Assembly: GCA_017163975.1 (NCBI GenBank)
Contig: JAFFSR010000136.1
Span: 11,467,501-11,531,500, forward strand
Source of the DNA: Anastatus disparis
Lineage: Eukaryota; Arthropoda; Insecta; Hymenoptera; Eupelmidae
Direction of reading: 5' to 3'
Length of the DNA stretch: 64,000 nucleotides
The position numbers and the translations under genes were made by a program. The notes under the pieces are model-generated. The model searched no databases. It was not told where the DNA came from and saw nothing but the letters and a program-made list of their open reading frames with translations. Within the stretch, counting starts at the first letter, position 1; each line of letters opens with the position of its first letter. Below, in pieces: positions 1-12,363 of this stretch.

Positions 1-152
1 CACAGACATACACATTCTATTTTACTTCATTCAAATAAAATTTCCTTCTCAATAAGCGTGTATATTTCCTTTCTGTATGTGTATATTATATTGGCTTGGA
101 ATATATAAAGAAAAGTACAGCTCACGCGTGTAAACGTGAAAGGGAGAATCAT

Positions 153-223
153 GAAAAAGAAGAAGAAGATGAAGAAGAAGAAGAAGTAGGAGAAGAAGGA
201 AGCTTAAACTCGCGCGCGCGCGC
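153..223. repeat. GAA-rich repeat followed by (CG)n
   Basis: GAA/AAGAAG units from about 153 to 203 are followed by alternating CG at 211-223. The latter is a Z-DNA-prone sequence and unusual in AT-rich surroundings. Confidence 0.85.
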
Positions 224-3200
224 TCGTTCGAAAGAAGAACACAAGAGATAAGAAAAGAGAGAGAGAGGAGGGAATTGAGAGCAAATAAAGCAAAGTTTCG
301 AGGCAGCGCAACAGCTCCCGAGCGACCACGCCCTTGCACGAGCGCTACACACGGGGGAGATGCACACTCTTCTTTCTGCCTTCTGGCTTCTTGCGCACAT
401 ACATTCATACATACATACATACATACGTATATATAGTGCAAGAGTAAATGTAAAAGAGAGTAAGAGAGAAAAGGTAATTCATGTGTAGGACCAAATCAAG
501 TACTGTTGCTCTGCTCTCTGCTGTTTCTTTGCAACGCACTGCGTGTTGCACACAGTACGTTGCACGAACGGAGAAAGAGATGAGATGCGAGAGAGGACCT
601 TGAATATAAGCTCCCAATGTGTATGTGTAATATTATGTTTGCGAATTTTGAATCCTCCTTGCATGAGGATTTTAATTAAAGAATTAAATCGTTGCAACAT
701 CTTTTCATTTATTGATTATTGATAAAGATAATGGTCTGGAACATAAAATAAATTTACTGATTTAAGATAATTAGAAAAAACATTTAATTGTTAATATTTT
801 TAAATTTTTAAATTAAACGAACTTGAAAGCGCTTTTTTTTAATTTTTAATATTAGATTAAATAAAATTTTATGATAAAAATTTTTAACATAACTAAATAA
901 AAACTGTATCATTGATAATGTATTTAAACATTATAATGAATATCAATTCGAATATAATAGTATATGTAAATAAACTGTATAATTTGAAAAAGCGAATAAA
1001 TTATGTAATTTATTCTAGAATATTTCGAATAAAAATTCAAAAACATGCTTTTTGCTTGAGAAAGAAAGAGAAAAAAAATTATTTGCATATTGTAGCAAAG
1101 CTGAGATAATTTATTTCATGTACGAAACATAATTTTCAAAAGCTCAGAACGTTACAATTGCACATATATACGGCATTGTAAGTTTAAAAATTTAAACTGA
1201 AATGGCCATAGTCCGCACAGAGAAGACACAGAATCGTATGTACTGTATATACAATTTGCGCCCGAAGTACAGAAAAGAAGTAGAAGAAGGTCCATAAGGA
1301 TGCAACAGTTCTCTCGCATATATGCGTGCAAAGATGAAGTTTCTTTGGTCTAAGTAAAATTCTTTGCCAACCCTCTTCCTCTTCTTTCTTTCTCTATTAT
1401 TGCCAAGAAGAAGAAAGAGAGGAAGAGCAAAAAGGAAAGAAAAGAATAACAGTGGAAGACGACGAGGACGACCCACGCGTTACGTGCAAATCCCATAGCC
1501 ATCTATTAGAATGAAAACGTCATTATACAAAGCTCGTAATTCACCCCATCGGATGCCGCATAGTATAACGTCGCGTAAGGCTTAATTGGTGCATCTGTTG
1601 TTGCATTGGTTTAAAGAATCGAATAAAATATCGCACGTACATTGTGTCTATATACTACGTATATACCTTTGTGTGGATGTGCTTTTTTTGTCATACCACC
1701 GCGATCTTGATGAGACCGTATACAGACGTAAAAAAGGAAAAAAATTTTTTTACTTTAGTCATTTCATTCACGTGACCTGAAGTCTTGATTGTCTTCGATG
1801 TGTGTTGGAATGGACTTTAGAATAGATGATCTATCTATCATTTACTGTGTAGGAGACTGACAGACTGATGAACTTTGGCTTTTTTTTCTAATCAGTGGAA
1901 AAATTAATAGGATTTTGTACACGTGTATCAATATTTATGTAACAAAAGCTAAAATTATATATTTTTATACATAGTAGATTTTAGCAACTAGAAATATCCA
2001 TCAAATAGGTCCAATATTTAGCTTTATATATTAAAAAAAAAATTAAATTGGTAAGAGAGTTAACATAAATTATGTTTTTTCGATAATAATATTACTATTA
2101 CGCGATTTACTCATTTAATATATAATCAGACAATTTCCTATAATATCCTCATCTCAATTTAAATATCAAAAAGATCCACGAAATAAGCAAAAAAGGACCA
2201 AATACAAAAATCTTGAAGCCTACTTAGAAGCTTTTTAAATCTAAAAATATCCCCGTAACATTGATTTCCCTTCGTGATTACATACTCTCTATACACGTAT
2301 CGAAAACAATAAAAAAAGCTCTCTTTGCCAATGTTCCATTGGCATAAGATAATCGTCACAATCACACGAGTCTTTCTTTCTCTCTCTCCTTAACACTGAC
2401 TCGAAGCAACGATCTCGTCTCCTTTTACGTTATAGTGCAATTTTGATCTTAGCAGTACTATATATATACCCTTTTGCGTGCTTACGAAAGAAAGAGAGAG
2501 TAAGAGAAAATAGTAAGAAAGAGATGACGAAATAAAGGCTTAGCAATTTACGCTTAAGAAGCCCTTCTGCAACAACAGCATCAACAACTACCGCGGCTGA
2601 TTCGACAATAGCCTGTAATCATCTTTCCAAGCCTCGGAAGCAAAAGAGAAACTTATATATCCCTTTTTGAACTATTCAATACAGAAAAAGAAATAAATAA
2701 AAAGTAAGAAAGAATTGGATTCCCTGAAAGTAGCAGCTGCGTATATAAGGTATATACATGTCGATCGCGAATTGATTCTCTTCTCTTCTCTTCTCTCTTC
2801 TCTCTAAGAGTCTCTGAGAGCATACCTTATGAGGTAGGGAAATGTAAGGAAAGAAAAGAGAGAGATACTGATATCAAGGCTTTCGGCGAATTATACCACC
2901 GATCATCCAATACTACTTTCAGAGATGCTTTGTTTCTACGTCTTCCCTTTTTTTGCTTAAACAGAGAACGATGATTCGTTGTTGGATTTTCCTTTTGGCT
3001 TGTTTTACTTATGTCGAACCTCTTGTAAAACTTAAGAAAAAAACAACATTCATTACTGGCAACTTTTTTAAAATCATTTTTAGTTGATTTTTTTTTTTTT
3101 TATTGTTATTTTAGCCTCCAACGATATTTTTTCTTGATAATACAACTTTTTTAAATAAATTTCAATTTAATTTCACAGGTTTATTTTTACAAAAATTTAT

Positions 3201-3372
3201 TTACTATATAATTTTCATTTATCAATTTTATATATTTCAATTCACTGATTGTCTTTTAATACGTGGTATGTGTTTACGTGCTACAGTTTTATAACAAAGA
3301 AAATTATAAAAATTAGGACACTTTCGCTGAAAACTACTTTTTTATTATTCTTATTTTTGTAACTACACACAC

Positions 3373-3392
3373 ATATATATATATATATATAT
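3373..3392. repeat. (AT)10 microsatellite
   Basis: Ten AT units preceded by ACACACAC. Confidence 0.95.
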
Positions 3393-5430
3393 AATTGCCA
3401 AAAAACCTGTAATCCCGAAAGCAATGATCAGTGGTCTTTTGATCTGAATTTCAGTACGTACTCTTGATGTATATTATTTGTTTACTAAATTATACGTTTT
3501 ATAAATAAGTGTATACTTATAAGTAATCAAATTTCCATGATAAAATCATTTACGACGATTTCGTTAACGAAAAAACGCAAGCATGAGAATTTTTGCAGGA
3601 TTTTTTTTTCAACACACGATAATATTTAATTACTTGAACCGTTAATTGCAAAAAAAAAAGGAAAGATAAAAATTATCTGAGAAAAAGTAGTGAAATAATG
3701 AAAAAATAAATAAAAATTGTTCTCAATAACTAAATGATAAAATTAATTACTGTAATTAGTAATCTTATTTGACACTTGGCTTAATATATTATTTCTTCGG
3801 TTAAATTATTTCTTTACCATTTAATTATTTGTGTATTCATTTCACATGGAAAAAAATTGTTTTTTACGTATGTAAAACCGTAGAAACGAGTGGAAGTAAA
3901 ATGCAAATTACGGTTTTTATTTTTTCATACGTACAAAGTGCGGATTTTTATTTTCATTTTAACCATATCATTTTCAGTGTCACATAAGAATTACGAGAGA
4001 GCAAAGATGACTTGGTATTGGAGAGAAAATTTATTCGGGTGTTAAATAATTTTTTTATTATACGTCCATAAAATACATTGACTGATGAAGACATAATGTT
4101 TATTTGTTTGAGTGATGACTGTTATTATAAAAAAAAAGTTATTGATAAGTTATTTATTTTGAAGTATTTTTAATTATTTTCTTTTCCAATATTCAGTTGT
4201 TATCGTTTGATATTTTATCTTTTAAATTATAGATGTATATAGTACATTTTTTATAAATATTTTATCCGTATTCTATTTTGAAAAATTTCTATCATACGTA
4301 TCAAATTAAAAATCTGCAATATTTTAAAATTTATCCATTTTATTTCTAAAAAAATATTTAATGTTATAGTTAAATATATTATTAAAAAACTATTTCATTG
4401 AAGTTTAAGAATTGGTACGAACGTAATAATTTTCAATTATTAATTAAAAATTAAAATTCAATTATGAAACTTTGCAGCTGTATTAAAAATTAAAAAAATC
4501 CTTACATTCACTACATTGTGTAGAAAGAAACAATTGATCAAAATAATACAAATTATTGTTTGTGCAATCAATAATTTTTTTGTTTCCATTTTTTATTCAT
4601 TGAAAAAAAATTTTTTTTTATTTTATAAAAAAGTTTTAGTTATTAAACAATAGACTATAGACGCTGAAGTTATCAATGAATTGGTAAAATTGTTAATTAT
4701 AGATCCTGTTGCGTCCTTGAAACGCTAAGCGCTCGTGTCTTGTCCAAGAAAGAAAGATAGAGAAAGAACGTGAAAGAAAGATAGTATTATAAAAGCAAAA
4801 CCACGAACGGCAATATAAACTCTTGAGGTGTATATATCTATATATATAGATATCTCGCTCCTTTTGCATTCAGGAATCCCATTCACGAACTGCACATGAA
4901 GAGGTGCGCGAGTCAAGCCGCCGCTTTTATAGGTGTGTTATAGAGGCGTGCCTTTATACACTTATATACATACAACATACATAAGCGCATCTCTCATTTC
5001 TATATACTACAACTTTACTACTACTACTACAACTACAGCACTACTTTTCAAAGTTCATTCTTAGATATTGCTAAGAAAACGGACGTACGCTTCAGTTGAT
5101 CATATACAGCTTTTAGTCTATAGTATATATAGAAATATGTATATATGTAAAACCAAGTTGATAGGAAAAGCTTGTTTATAAAGTATATAGAAGGATTTAA
5201 AAGGGTAATGAATGGAAAAAGGATGATGATGATGGTTAGGAATTTTTTTTATTTTTTTTTTATTTTTTAACGATCATTGCTATGGAATTTTTACGATTAT
5301 ATCGATAACTTTAAGAATATAAATTATTTTTCAGATTAAATTTTTATTAGTCTTTTTTCTTATTTATTTATCGGAAAGAACTTACTTATACTTTTATAGT
5401 TAAAACACTGATATAAATATTTCTATTCCC

Positions 5431-5626
5431 GAGGTCGTCAGTGGCTCATTCGGTAGAGCGATGGATTCGTAATCTCAAGGTTCCGAGTTCAAATCCCGCT
5501 CTCGGTGGCCGATTTCAACAAGCATCACTGTACTTTGCATGTGCTGAAGTTCACAAACACATTGACGACCTCCGTCGCTAATTAGCATCTCAATGATATA
5601 CGGCGACGTTAAATAATTTAAAAAAA
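5431..5626 (+). mobile_element. tRNA-derived SINE, copy A
   Basis: This copy begins GAGGTCGTCAGTGGCTCATT, a tRNA-like head with A-box (TGGCTCATTCGGTAGAGCG) and B-box (GAGTTCAAATCCC) at the correct spacing for an internal RNA polymerase III promoter. The anticodon-loop position reads TTCGTAA, suggesting a Thr(CGT)-like ancestor. The unrelated body contains CACAAACACATTGACGACCT and GCTAATTAGCATC and ends GACGTTAAATAA followed by A-rich sequence. The anticodon stem is no longer complementary, so it is not a functional tRNA gene. Five relatives in the window share the same head, body and tail. Confidence 0.85.
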
Positions 5627-7055
5627 TATATTACTCTGTTGGTTTATGATATTTTTGTTATAAATTAAGCATATTATTTTTTGCTCAGACCGTTAGAAAT
5701 AAATAGAGCCTCTATCTTTCTAGTAGAAGAAAAAAACATTGAAACGTTACTGTACAATATTCAACATAATCTTATCAAAATACTTTTATCGATATTCTAT
5801 CTCATTATAAATGTTAATTTTGTAATGATATTTGATTTTAAAAAATCTACGTATACCACATCTAAGGCACAGTTTAAAAGCTCAATTAGTTTATTCGATA
5901 AAACGTATATGTAGATTAAATAATTATAAAATAAATGCTGAAATGAAAGTTTGCATAATAATACTTACATAATTTAACGATTTACCGTGCATATAAACGC
6001 ATAATTTGAAAGTACCTTTTTTCTTTTATATTTATACAACATGAGCATTTGTTTTCAATGTCCATTTTGAGAAAATTGAATGCATCATTAAAATATAAAG
6101 AATCAAAATGTTATCTCATTTCCGTCTTTAATGTACCATCGACAAAAATCGAAAGGAGGAGAATTTCGGCTAACATTAAGAACAAAAAAAAATAAAAATA
6201 AAAGAAAGATAAAAACTGCATCAAGACACAATCGAAGCTGCAACGTAACGGCTGTATATAAAAGCCCCACCATGAAGTGCTTGTGTGTAACGCTGATTGT
6301 ACTCTCGCGCGCCAATTAAATAAGACACAAAAGAAACTAAAGAATCAAGAGGGGAAAAAAAGAGAGATGGATAGATCGAGAGAGAGTGTATGTATAAGAC
6401 ACACACACACAACCCTATTGCTGAACGAAAATCCGGTCGTAAATTAAATTAATTAATCTTTTTAGCATAATCAGATTTAAATTCGCTCTTTGAGGCTCGA
6501 TAAATTTTAATGAAAAGTAGATTTTGCAACGAATCACTCGTTGTTGCAAATACATTTTACTGATATTTTTATTCTTTTCTCCCTTTTGGACTTTAGCCAA
6601 AAAAAATCTTTTCTCCCTTCATGTTGCACAGTTAAAAAAAAAAGAAAAAAGAATAAACAAAAAATAAAAGAAGGTAGGTATACTCAAGAGAGAAAGAAAG
6701 GGAGAGCAGCAGATAAGATTCGAGCCTGCGGAACCTTACGAGAGCATGAAACGTGTTCCCGAATTAAGAATATCTGCACAATCGATCCGTCGTAATATAA
6801 TTCTCTCTCTCTCTTCTTTCTTTTTTTTATTTTATTTTTCCTTTCTTTTTTTTTATTCTTATATACAAAAGGTGTACCTTTCTCTCCCTTGTAAGAGAGC
6901 ACTATCTCTTCTCTCTCCGTGTGTATGCTACGAACAACGAAAAGAAAAGTTTTTTTCTCTTAAAGCGTCGTCGTCAATTACCCCGAAGTAGCGCAACCAA
7001 GAGAACTTCCATGATAATGTCGAGGTGATAATGTAACGCGAATTCAAAATAAAAA

Positions 7056-7060
<5 letters not shown>

Positions 7061-7090
<30 letters not shown>
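7061..7090. repeat. (TA)15 microsatellite
   Basis: Fifteen uninterrupted TA units within an A-rich stretch. Confidence 0.95.
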
Positions 7091-7095
<5 letters not shown>

Positions 7096-7318
7096 AAAGA
7101 ACGTTATAGGTTACAGTGGACCCGTATGAGTACGATTATCGTACGTACATACATAAAGAGCAAAGAGAGAAAAAAATTGGGCGGGTCCGTGTAACATTAA
7201 GGTAGAAAGGGCACTTTTGGGTGTATATATACGAGAAACTTTTATTATTCTTTTTTTTTAGTAATTTATATTTTTAAAACTGTGCCTCTTGTATAAAAGG
7301 AATTATAAAGCTCTGACC

Positions 7319-7360
7319 AACTGTAAATCATTTTGGGCTTCGAAGTAAATGATTACAGTT
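7319..7360. repeat. compact hairpin
   Basis: AACTGTAAATCATTT (7319-7333) pairs with AAATGATTACAGTT (7347-7360) with a single bulge, around a 13-base loop. CTCT/AGAG flanks may extend the stem to about 56 bases. It is short for a microRNA precursor and no known microRNA is recognised. Confidence 0.45.
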
Positions 7361-8299
7361 TAAGAGTATGTAATTTTATTTGGATTTAAATTTTAAATTA
7401 TTTCCCCGCTTTAATGCAAACCGCAATGTAATGAGTTGCACTTCTGTACAAAGCTTCTGCAACATAAAGAGATACATATGAACTTTATTACAAATGAATT
7501 TTGCTGATATTTTCTAGTTTGTATTTAACAAACTTTTAGCAATTCATACATCAAATGAAATTAAACAAAATAAATTTAAAACTAATGGCTCAATGAATTT
7601 TAATCATCTTCTTCATTTTGGCAGGCTTAAATGAAAAAAAAAGTTTAAACAATTTGTTATTTTTAAAAATTTTCCCTATGGCATTGAAAAAAATACATAT
7701 ATTCGTAGATATATTAAATGTCAAGAAAATACACTAAGATTTATCAGTTAAAAAGCTTGGGGCTAAATTTAAAATGCGCCAATTATTTACTTGAAATTTT
7801 TTTTAACCAGTAATACATTATATTGAATAATATATCATATTGTATGTATAAGAACCCAAACATCATTTTGCAAATCTTAACTGCAATTGTAAATAAGCGT
7901 ACGTGTATGTATACGTGTACACGCCACGGTAATCTATATATCCGCAATATAAACGACAATAATCGATATTGGTAACATAACACTTGCAATAATATCTCTG
8001 CTTCTATCTTTAGTAAAATGAAAAAAAGAAGGAAAAAAAAAATTTAATATGTGTTTTAACAAATCACAATTCAATTTTAAATCAAAGCTTTAAAAATTCA
8101 ATATCTCGTTAGTCGTACTCTATAACTTCCCTATTCTCCAATTCATTATTCCAATTTTCATTTTTCATCGTTCTCTTGTACCTTGTTCTTTTTTAGTCTA
8201 TCCTTTTTATTTTTGTTAAAAAAATAAGCAAGCACACGCTTCTGTATTGCTTATATATATTTTTTTATTACCGTCGTTCGTATAGAACGTTATATAGTA

Positions 8300-8410
8300 A
8301 AGCCTCGCGCGGCTTTAAAGAATGTCATATGATGATTGGTCATCGCGGTGGCCAATGGGTCGCAGAGTAGGAAAGTTGCGGCGCCGCCTTCTTAGTGCCA
8401 ATTGAATATC
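8300..8410. promoter_or_regulatory. GC-rich island with paired CCAAT-type boxes
   Basis: This is a sharply GC-rich block in AT-rich DNA. It contains CCTCGCGCGGC, ATTGGTCATCGCGGTGGCCA followed by AT (an inverted ATTGG/CCAAT pair), GCGGCGCCGCC and a third CCAATTG near its right edge. CCAAT boxes suggest NF-Y binding and thus an enhancer or the promoter of an unseen transcript. No open frame or splice signal supports a gene here. Confidence 0.35.
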
Positions 8411-10850
8411 ATGTATATGTATAGCTAAACTAAACACTGATCGATATATAACGGCTTGTCGCACCCAATAAACGAAGAAAAAAATAATAATCTTGTATAC
8501 GTTATGTACAGAGAAATGCTTTTTTTTTTAAATATCAGATGAGTCATGATTGTAAAAACCCACATGTATTTTTATTTATAGGTTTTCATTTTTCAATGAT
8601 TTGTTTGAATTTTAAAAGCTACTTGTAAAACGATCTTTAATTGCTTTTTTTTCTGTAATTCTACTAATGTGTCTGAGTCCCTGGGCAATTTTTTTTTTTA
8701 TTTTTTACATTTTTGTATTTACCTACAACATTTCACTTATGTAAAAATATAAACTGTACAAAGTATTAATATTACAAGAATTTACATAAATAATTATTTA
8801 AAAATAGATTTGAAATTTGAATAAATTTAATCAGACTATTTCTGTTATTGCTGAATTAAATTTGAAAAAATAAATTCTTGTAATGATTACGTTTATGTTA
8901 TTCTAAAAATGATTAAATTATGCAACGATAATATTAAATTATTTTTAAAAATAAAGCTTGAATAAAAATTTTAATTTTAATTTTTCAAACGTAAAACATC
9001 TATTTTCGCCAAGGAGGAATTTATCGCAATGATAAAAAAAAATGATTCCTTCGACTGAAAAACAAACCATTATTTTCAGTACCACCACGGAGTGTATAAT
9101 TTTATCGCCACTTTCAAAGTAACTTTTTTATTTTTGATTATTATCATTCCCGTGTAAATGCTATTTTTCTTTTGTTATGTAAAAGCTGTTAAAAACGTGC
9201 ATTTCTGTAATGAATGGTTCATTTTTTTTCTCTTCGTCATTCATCTGCCGTACGTTATTTCATTTGTAAATTTTTACAAAAAGAAATTGCGTATGCAAAT
9301 CATTTGAAAAGATGAAACGTTTTAAAAAAAGTATCGTTATGAGAACTTTGACATGATTTTTGTTGTATGATTATCAGTTAAGAGAAGAATGATATAAACA
9401 ATTTTAATATCTGTCATTTTTCATGTTTATTTTTTTCATAAGAGCTAATGTTGTTTATCGATTTTTCAATAAAATTAACTGGTCAAAAGTTTTATAAAAA
9501 GACATTAAGTTAAGTATTTCGGCGTTAAAAACATTTTGTAACATTATGAGCAATTACATACGTGATTCAAAAACACATTAACGCTGTAATGATTGTATTT
9601 CCCAGCAAACCGAACTAAATGAGAAAAAAAAATTGTCATTTTGAATATAAAGTACCTGTCACTCTCTTTATCGAATTAACAGTAATGCCGGTTGAAAATA
9701 TTTTTTTGAAAAATGACGTAATGTTTATAAAAATTGCCGCAGAGACACTTTAACCAGTTCAAGTCTCTGTTTTGATTCGGTACTTAGCAAATGCAAACAC
9801 GTTTCAATTTAAACAAGAGCAATGAAAAAAAAAAATTTCAAAATATAAAATCAAAATTTATCGTACTTTTTCCCTTTCAAAAAAAGATTTTGAAAAAGCT
9901 CAATTAATAAATGCTCTCTTATATAAAATTAAAGTGCACGCGAAATGCGCGTCAAGACGAGAAATTCCGTTATTTACATTATTCGTACAGCGCTTTTACA
10001 ATTTACCACATAGTAATCTTCTTCCTCTCTTTCTGTGCCTCAAAAATCTCATCATCCAAACGAGACATCGTTTCATTAAAGCTACTTTCCTCTTTAAAAC
10101 CATCAGATATAAACTAAAATTTAAGGATTGTAGACGGAAAAAGAAAAAGGAAGAGAAGAAAAAGGCGCCAAGTTATAATAATAAAAGAAAAAGGAGAACG
10201 TTTCTTTTTTTAAAAAGAACTTTCTTCTTTGAGTACCTCGCATTGCATATATATACACACTTGCATATCGCTTGTTGCACGCGAATTTTTGTTGTGCTCG
10301 TATATATATACTCAATGACGTGTGAAAGAGCAACGAGGCGCGCGTTTTAATTTTTGGACCAGTTGTCCCTCGGGCTTTCTCTGCTCTTCCTTTTATCATC
10401 CTCCTTTCAAAAAAAAAAAGTTTCCTCTCTTGTAAATGGAGTTATCGCTAAAAAGTTATTTGCGTGTTAAAAATAAGGAAATTTTTTAAATATCTAAATA
10501 TTAGAGCTTAGATAGCAGAAGTAAAAAAGGGTATTTATAGAAAATATATAACTTTTTTGGTTACTAGTTTAAGGAATTTATGATTTTAAAGTAACATAAA
10601 ATTCAAACACTTTGTAGTTTAAATGACATAATAACATTAACACTTTCTATAAATTTTATAAAAATATAAAGAATCTGTCACTAATGCTATTTTTTAATGA
10701 AAATTTCATTATTACAATTGGGTCCTAGCATGAAAAATTATTTTTAAATCCGTTATATCCGTCAGGTGGAACACACAAAAATAAAGAACACGTATTTTTT
10801 CTTTTACCAAAAAAATGAAAACTCAAAGAGATAGAGGCAGTTAAAATTGT

Positions 10851-10885
10851 ATGTGACGTCACATTATTATAATAATGTGATGTCA
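10851..10885. repeat. near-perfect palindrome containing a CRE-type TGACGTCA
   Basis: TGTGACGTCACATTATT is followed after two bases by its complement with one C/T difference (AATAATGTGATGTCA). The left half contains the full 8-bp TGACGTCA, the binding site of CREB/ATF-type bZIP factors. A 39-base (TA)n tract starts 20 bases downstream. It is either a hairpin end of a small transposon or a chance cruciform-prone site; regulatory use is unproven. Confidence 0.6.
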
Positions 10886-10903
10886 TGTATTATGGCGCTA
10901 TAT

Positions 10904-10905
<2 letters not shown>

Positions 10906-10944
<39 letters not shown>
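10906..10944. repeat. (TA)n microsatellite
   Basis: About 39 bases of uninterrupted TA, the longest TA run in the window. It follows the palindrome at 10851-10885. Confidence 0.95.
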
Positions 10945-10946
<2 letters not shown>

Positions 10947-11101
10947 AAATTGCATAACTTACAACGGCTATAACTTTAGCAATTCATCATATTTAAAAAA
11001 ACAAAAAATACGGGTCTTTTATTTTTTCGTATTCTATTTGACGGATATAATAAATTTTTTGATGCAAAAAACCAAATGTAATATGAAAAGCAGTAATTTT
11101 G

Positions 11102-11299
11102 GTTTATTATTTAACGTCGCTGTATTTATGCTATCATTGCGATGCTTATTAGCGACGGAGGTTTACAGTGTATTTGTAAACAAAGCACATGTAACGTACA
11201 GTGGTGCTTGCATCAATCTGCTACCAAGAGTAGGATTCGAACTCGGGACCTCGAGATAACGAATCCATCGCTCTACCGACTGAGCCACTGACGACTTCA
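11102..11299 (-). mobile_element. tRNA-derived SINE, copy B
   Basis: Reverse-strand copy of the same family: on the minus strand it reads GTCGTCAGTGGCTCAGTCGG, then GGTAGAGCGATGGATTCG, a B-box GAGTTCGAATCC and the body ending near 11102 with the CGACGTTAAATAA tail. Its head is among the best preserved of the six (TTCGTTA loop). The body reads TTTGTTTACAAATACACTGT where other copies have GTTCACAAACACACTGA. Reading frames crossing it are translations of the SINE and not genes. Confidence 0.85.
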
Positions 11300-12323
11300 A
11301 TGCTTTATAGTTATTTTGTGATTTTATATTTACCTTTGAGAACATTAAATAAGTTTAAATTTTTTTTCGATGCACATATATTGAGAATACATTTGCCCTC
11401 GGTTTTAACCGACTTTTTTTTATTGAACGTTATATACTTTAAAATGGTACTTTTTATTTTAAACATTTAATTAGTAAACAACATGTCCTTATTATTTTCT
11501 TAAAGTCTGTACCCTTAAATAAAGTACTTTATTTAATTTCTTGTAAAGTGTTGAAAATACATTGTTATTGAAAAATTATAAATTGTAGTAAAAAAAAGGT
11601 CCTTACTTTGTCCTTTAGGCTGTACATTTTTAAATAATTAATTATTTTTTATTTTCAAATACAAATGTTCGTAATTTATTCTTTGTAAATTAATGACATT
11701 CATAAAGATAAGAATCAAAAGTTTAAATTGGCAATACATTTTTTTATATTATGTAGATAACATCTTCAACAAATTTATTAATTAAAGCATTATTTTCAAA
11801 TTTGTTAGAATTCATAGAAATAAGTATTAATATAAAAGTCTGTGAAATTTTTTTTGCCGGTTTAACGTTATCCAAACGTTGCAGCCTATAACCATTTTTC
11901 TAATGGAAAAGTGCGAAAAATTTGCACTGGACAAACCGTTTTTCAAGCTCCTTGGATTTTTCTCTTCTCTCGAGGCATGATAATTAGCCGTGCGTGAAAG
12001 GAACGCGTAATCGGCTACTTCTCTCTTTCTTTATTTTTCTTTTAAACTTTTGCAGCTGCTGCAAAAGAGATCTGTGTAAAACCTACAGTGCAAGGAAACG
12101 ACTACTACGACGACTACGACGACGACTACGACCTCCACGCGTGCTACGTATTCGTCCCTTTTATAACCTGGCTTGGGTAGAAGAGAAGTACGTGAGTCAC
12201 ATACAAGATCGAAAGATCCGATAAATAATTACGCGTCGATACGTATATAAGCTGTTTTCTCTCTTTCTTTCTTTCTCTCCTGAGATTGCGTTTAATGAAA
12301 TTCGTCGAATCGCTTGTGTCGAG

Positions 12324-12328
<5 letters not shown>

Positions 12329-12358
<30 letters not shown>
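12329..12358. repeat. (TC)n microsatellite
   Basis: About 15 TC units continuing into TTTC repeats. An open frame across it (12286-12486) is repeat-driven. Confidence 0.95.

Positions 12359-12363
<5 letters not shown>

Larger units (their letters stand above)
1..5430. other. non-coding AT-rich sequence
   Basis: No gene is visible. The first 0.6 kb is GA-rich and GC-richer. A pyrimidine/purine imperfect hairpin lies at about 1370-1430, and a short fold-back with TACGTATGTAAAACCGTA complemented at TACGG...CATACGTA lies at about 3863-3934. The rest is AT-rich with T- and A-runs. The sequence around 4.7-5.1 kb is less AT-rich but holds no convincing exon. Confidence 0.6.
5627..11101. other. non-coding AT-rich sequence
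   Basis: Apart from the hairpin, the GC island and the TA repeats listed separately, I see only AT-rich DNA with purine-rich patches (6.1-6.4, 6.6-6.9 and 10.1-10.4 kb). Open frames of up to 138 codons at 9.9-10.4 kb are Lys/Phe-rich low-complexity translations overlapping on both strands and do not look like proteins. Confidence 0.55.

Noticed and set aside
5431..5510. Functional tRNA gene
   Set aside because: Head has A and B boxes, but the anticodon stem is mispaired and the same body follows in all six copies, so it is a SINE head.
9934..10399. Overlapping open frames of up to 138 codons on both strands
   Set aside because: Lys/Arg/Phe-rich low complexity, mirrored on both strands, no domain, start context or splice signals.
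11163..11345. Minus-strand open frame with SVAQSVERW
   Set aside because: It is the translation of the tRNA-like head of SINE copy B; such peptides are a known artefact of translating tRNA sequences.
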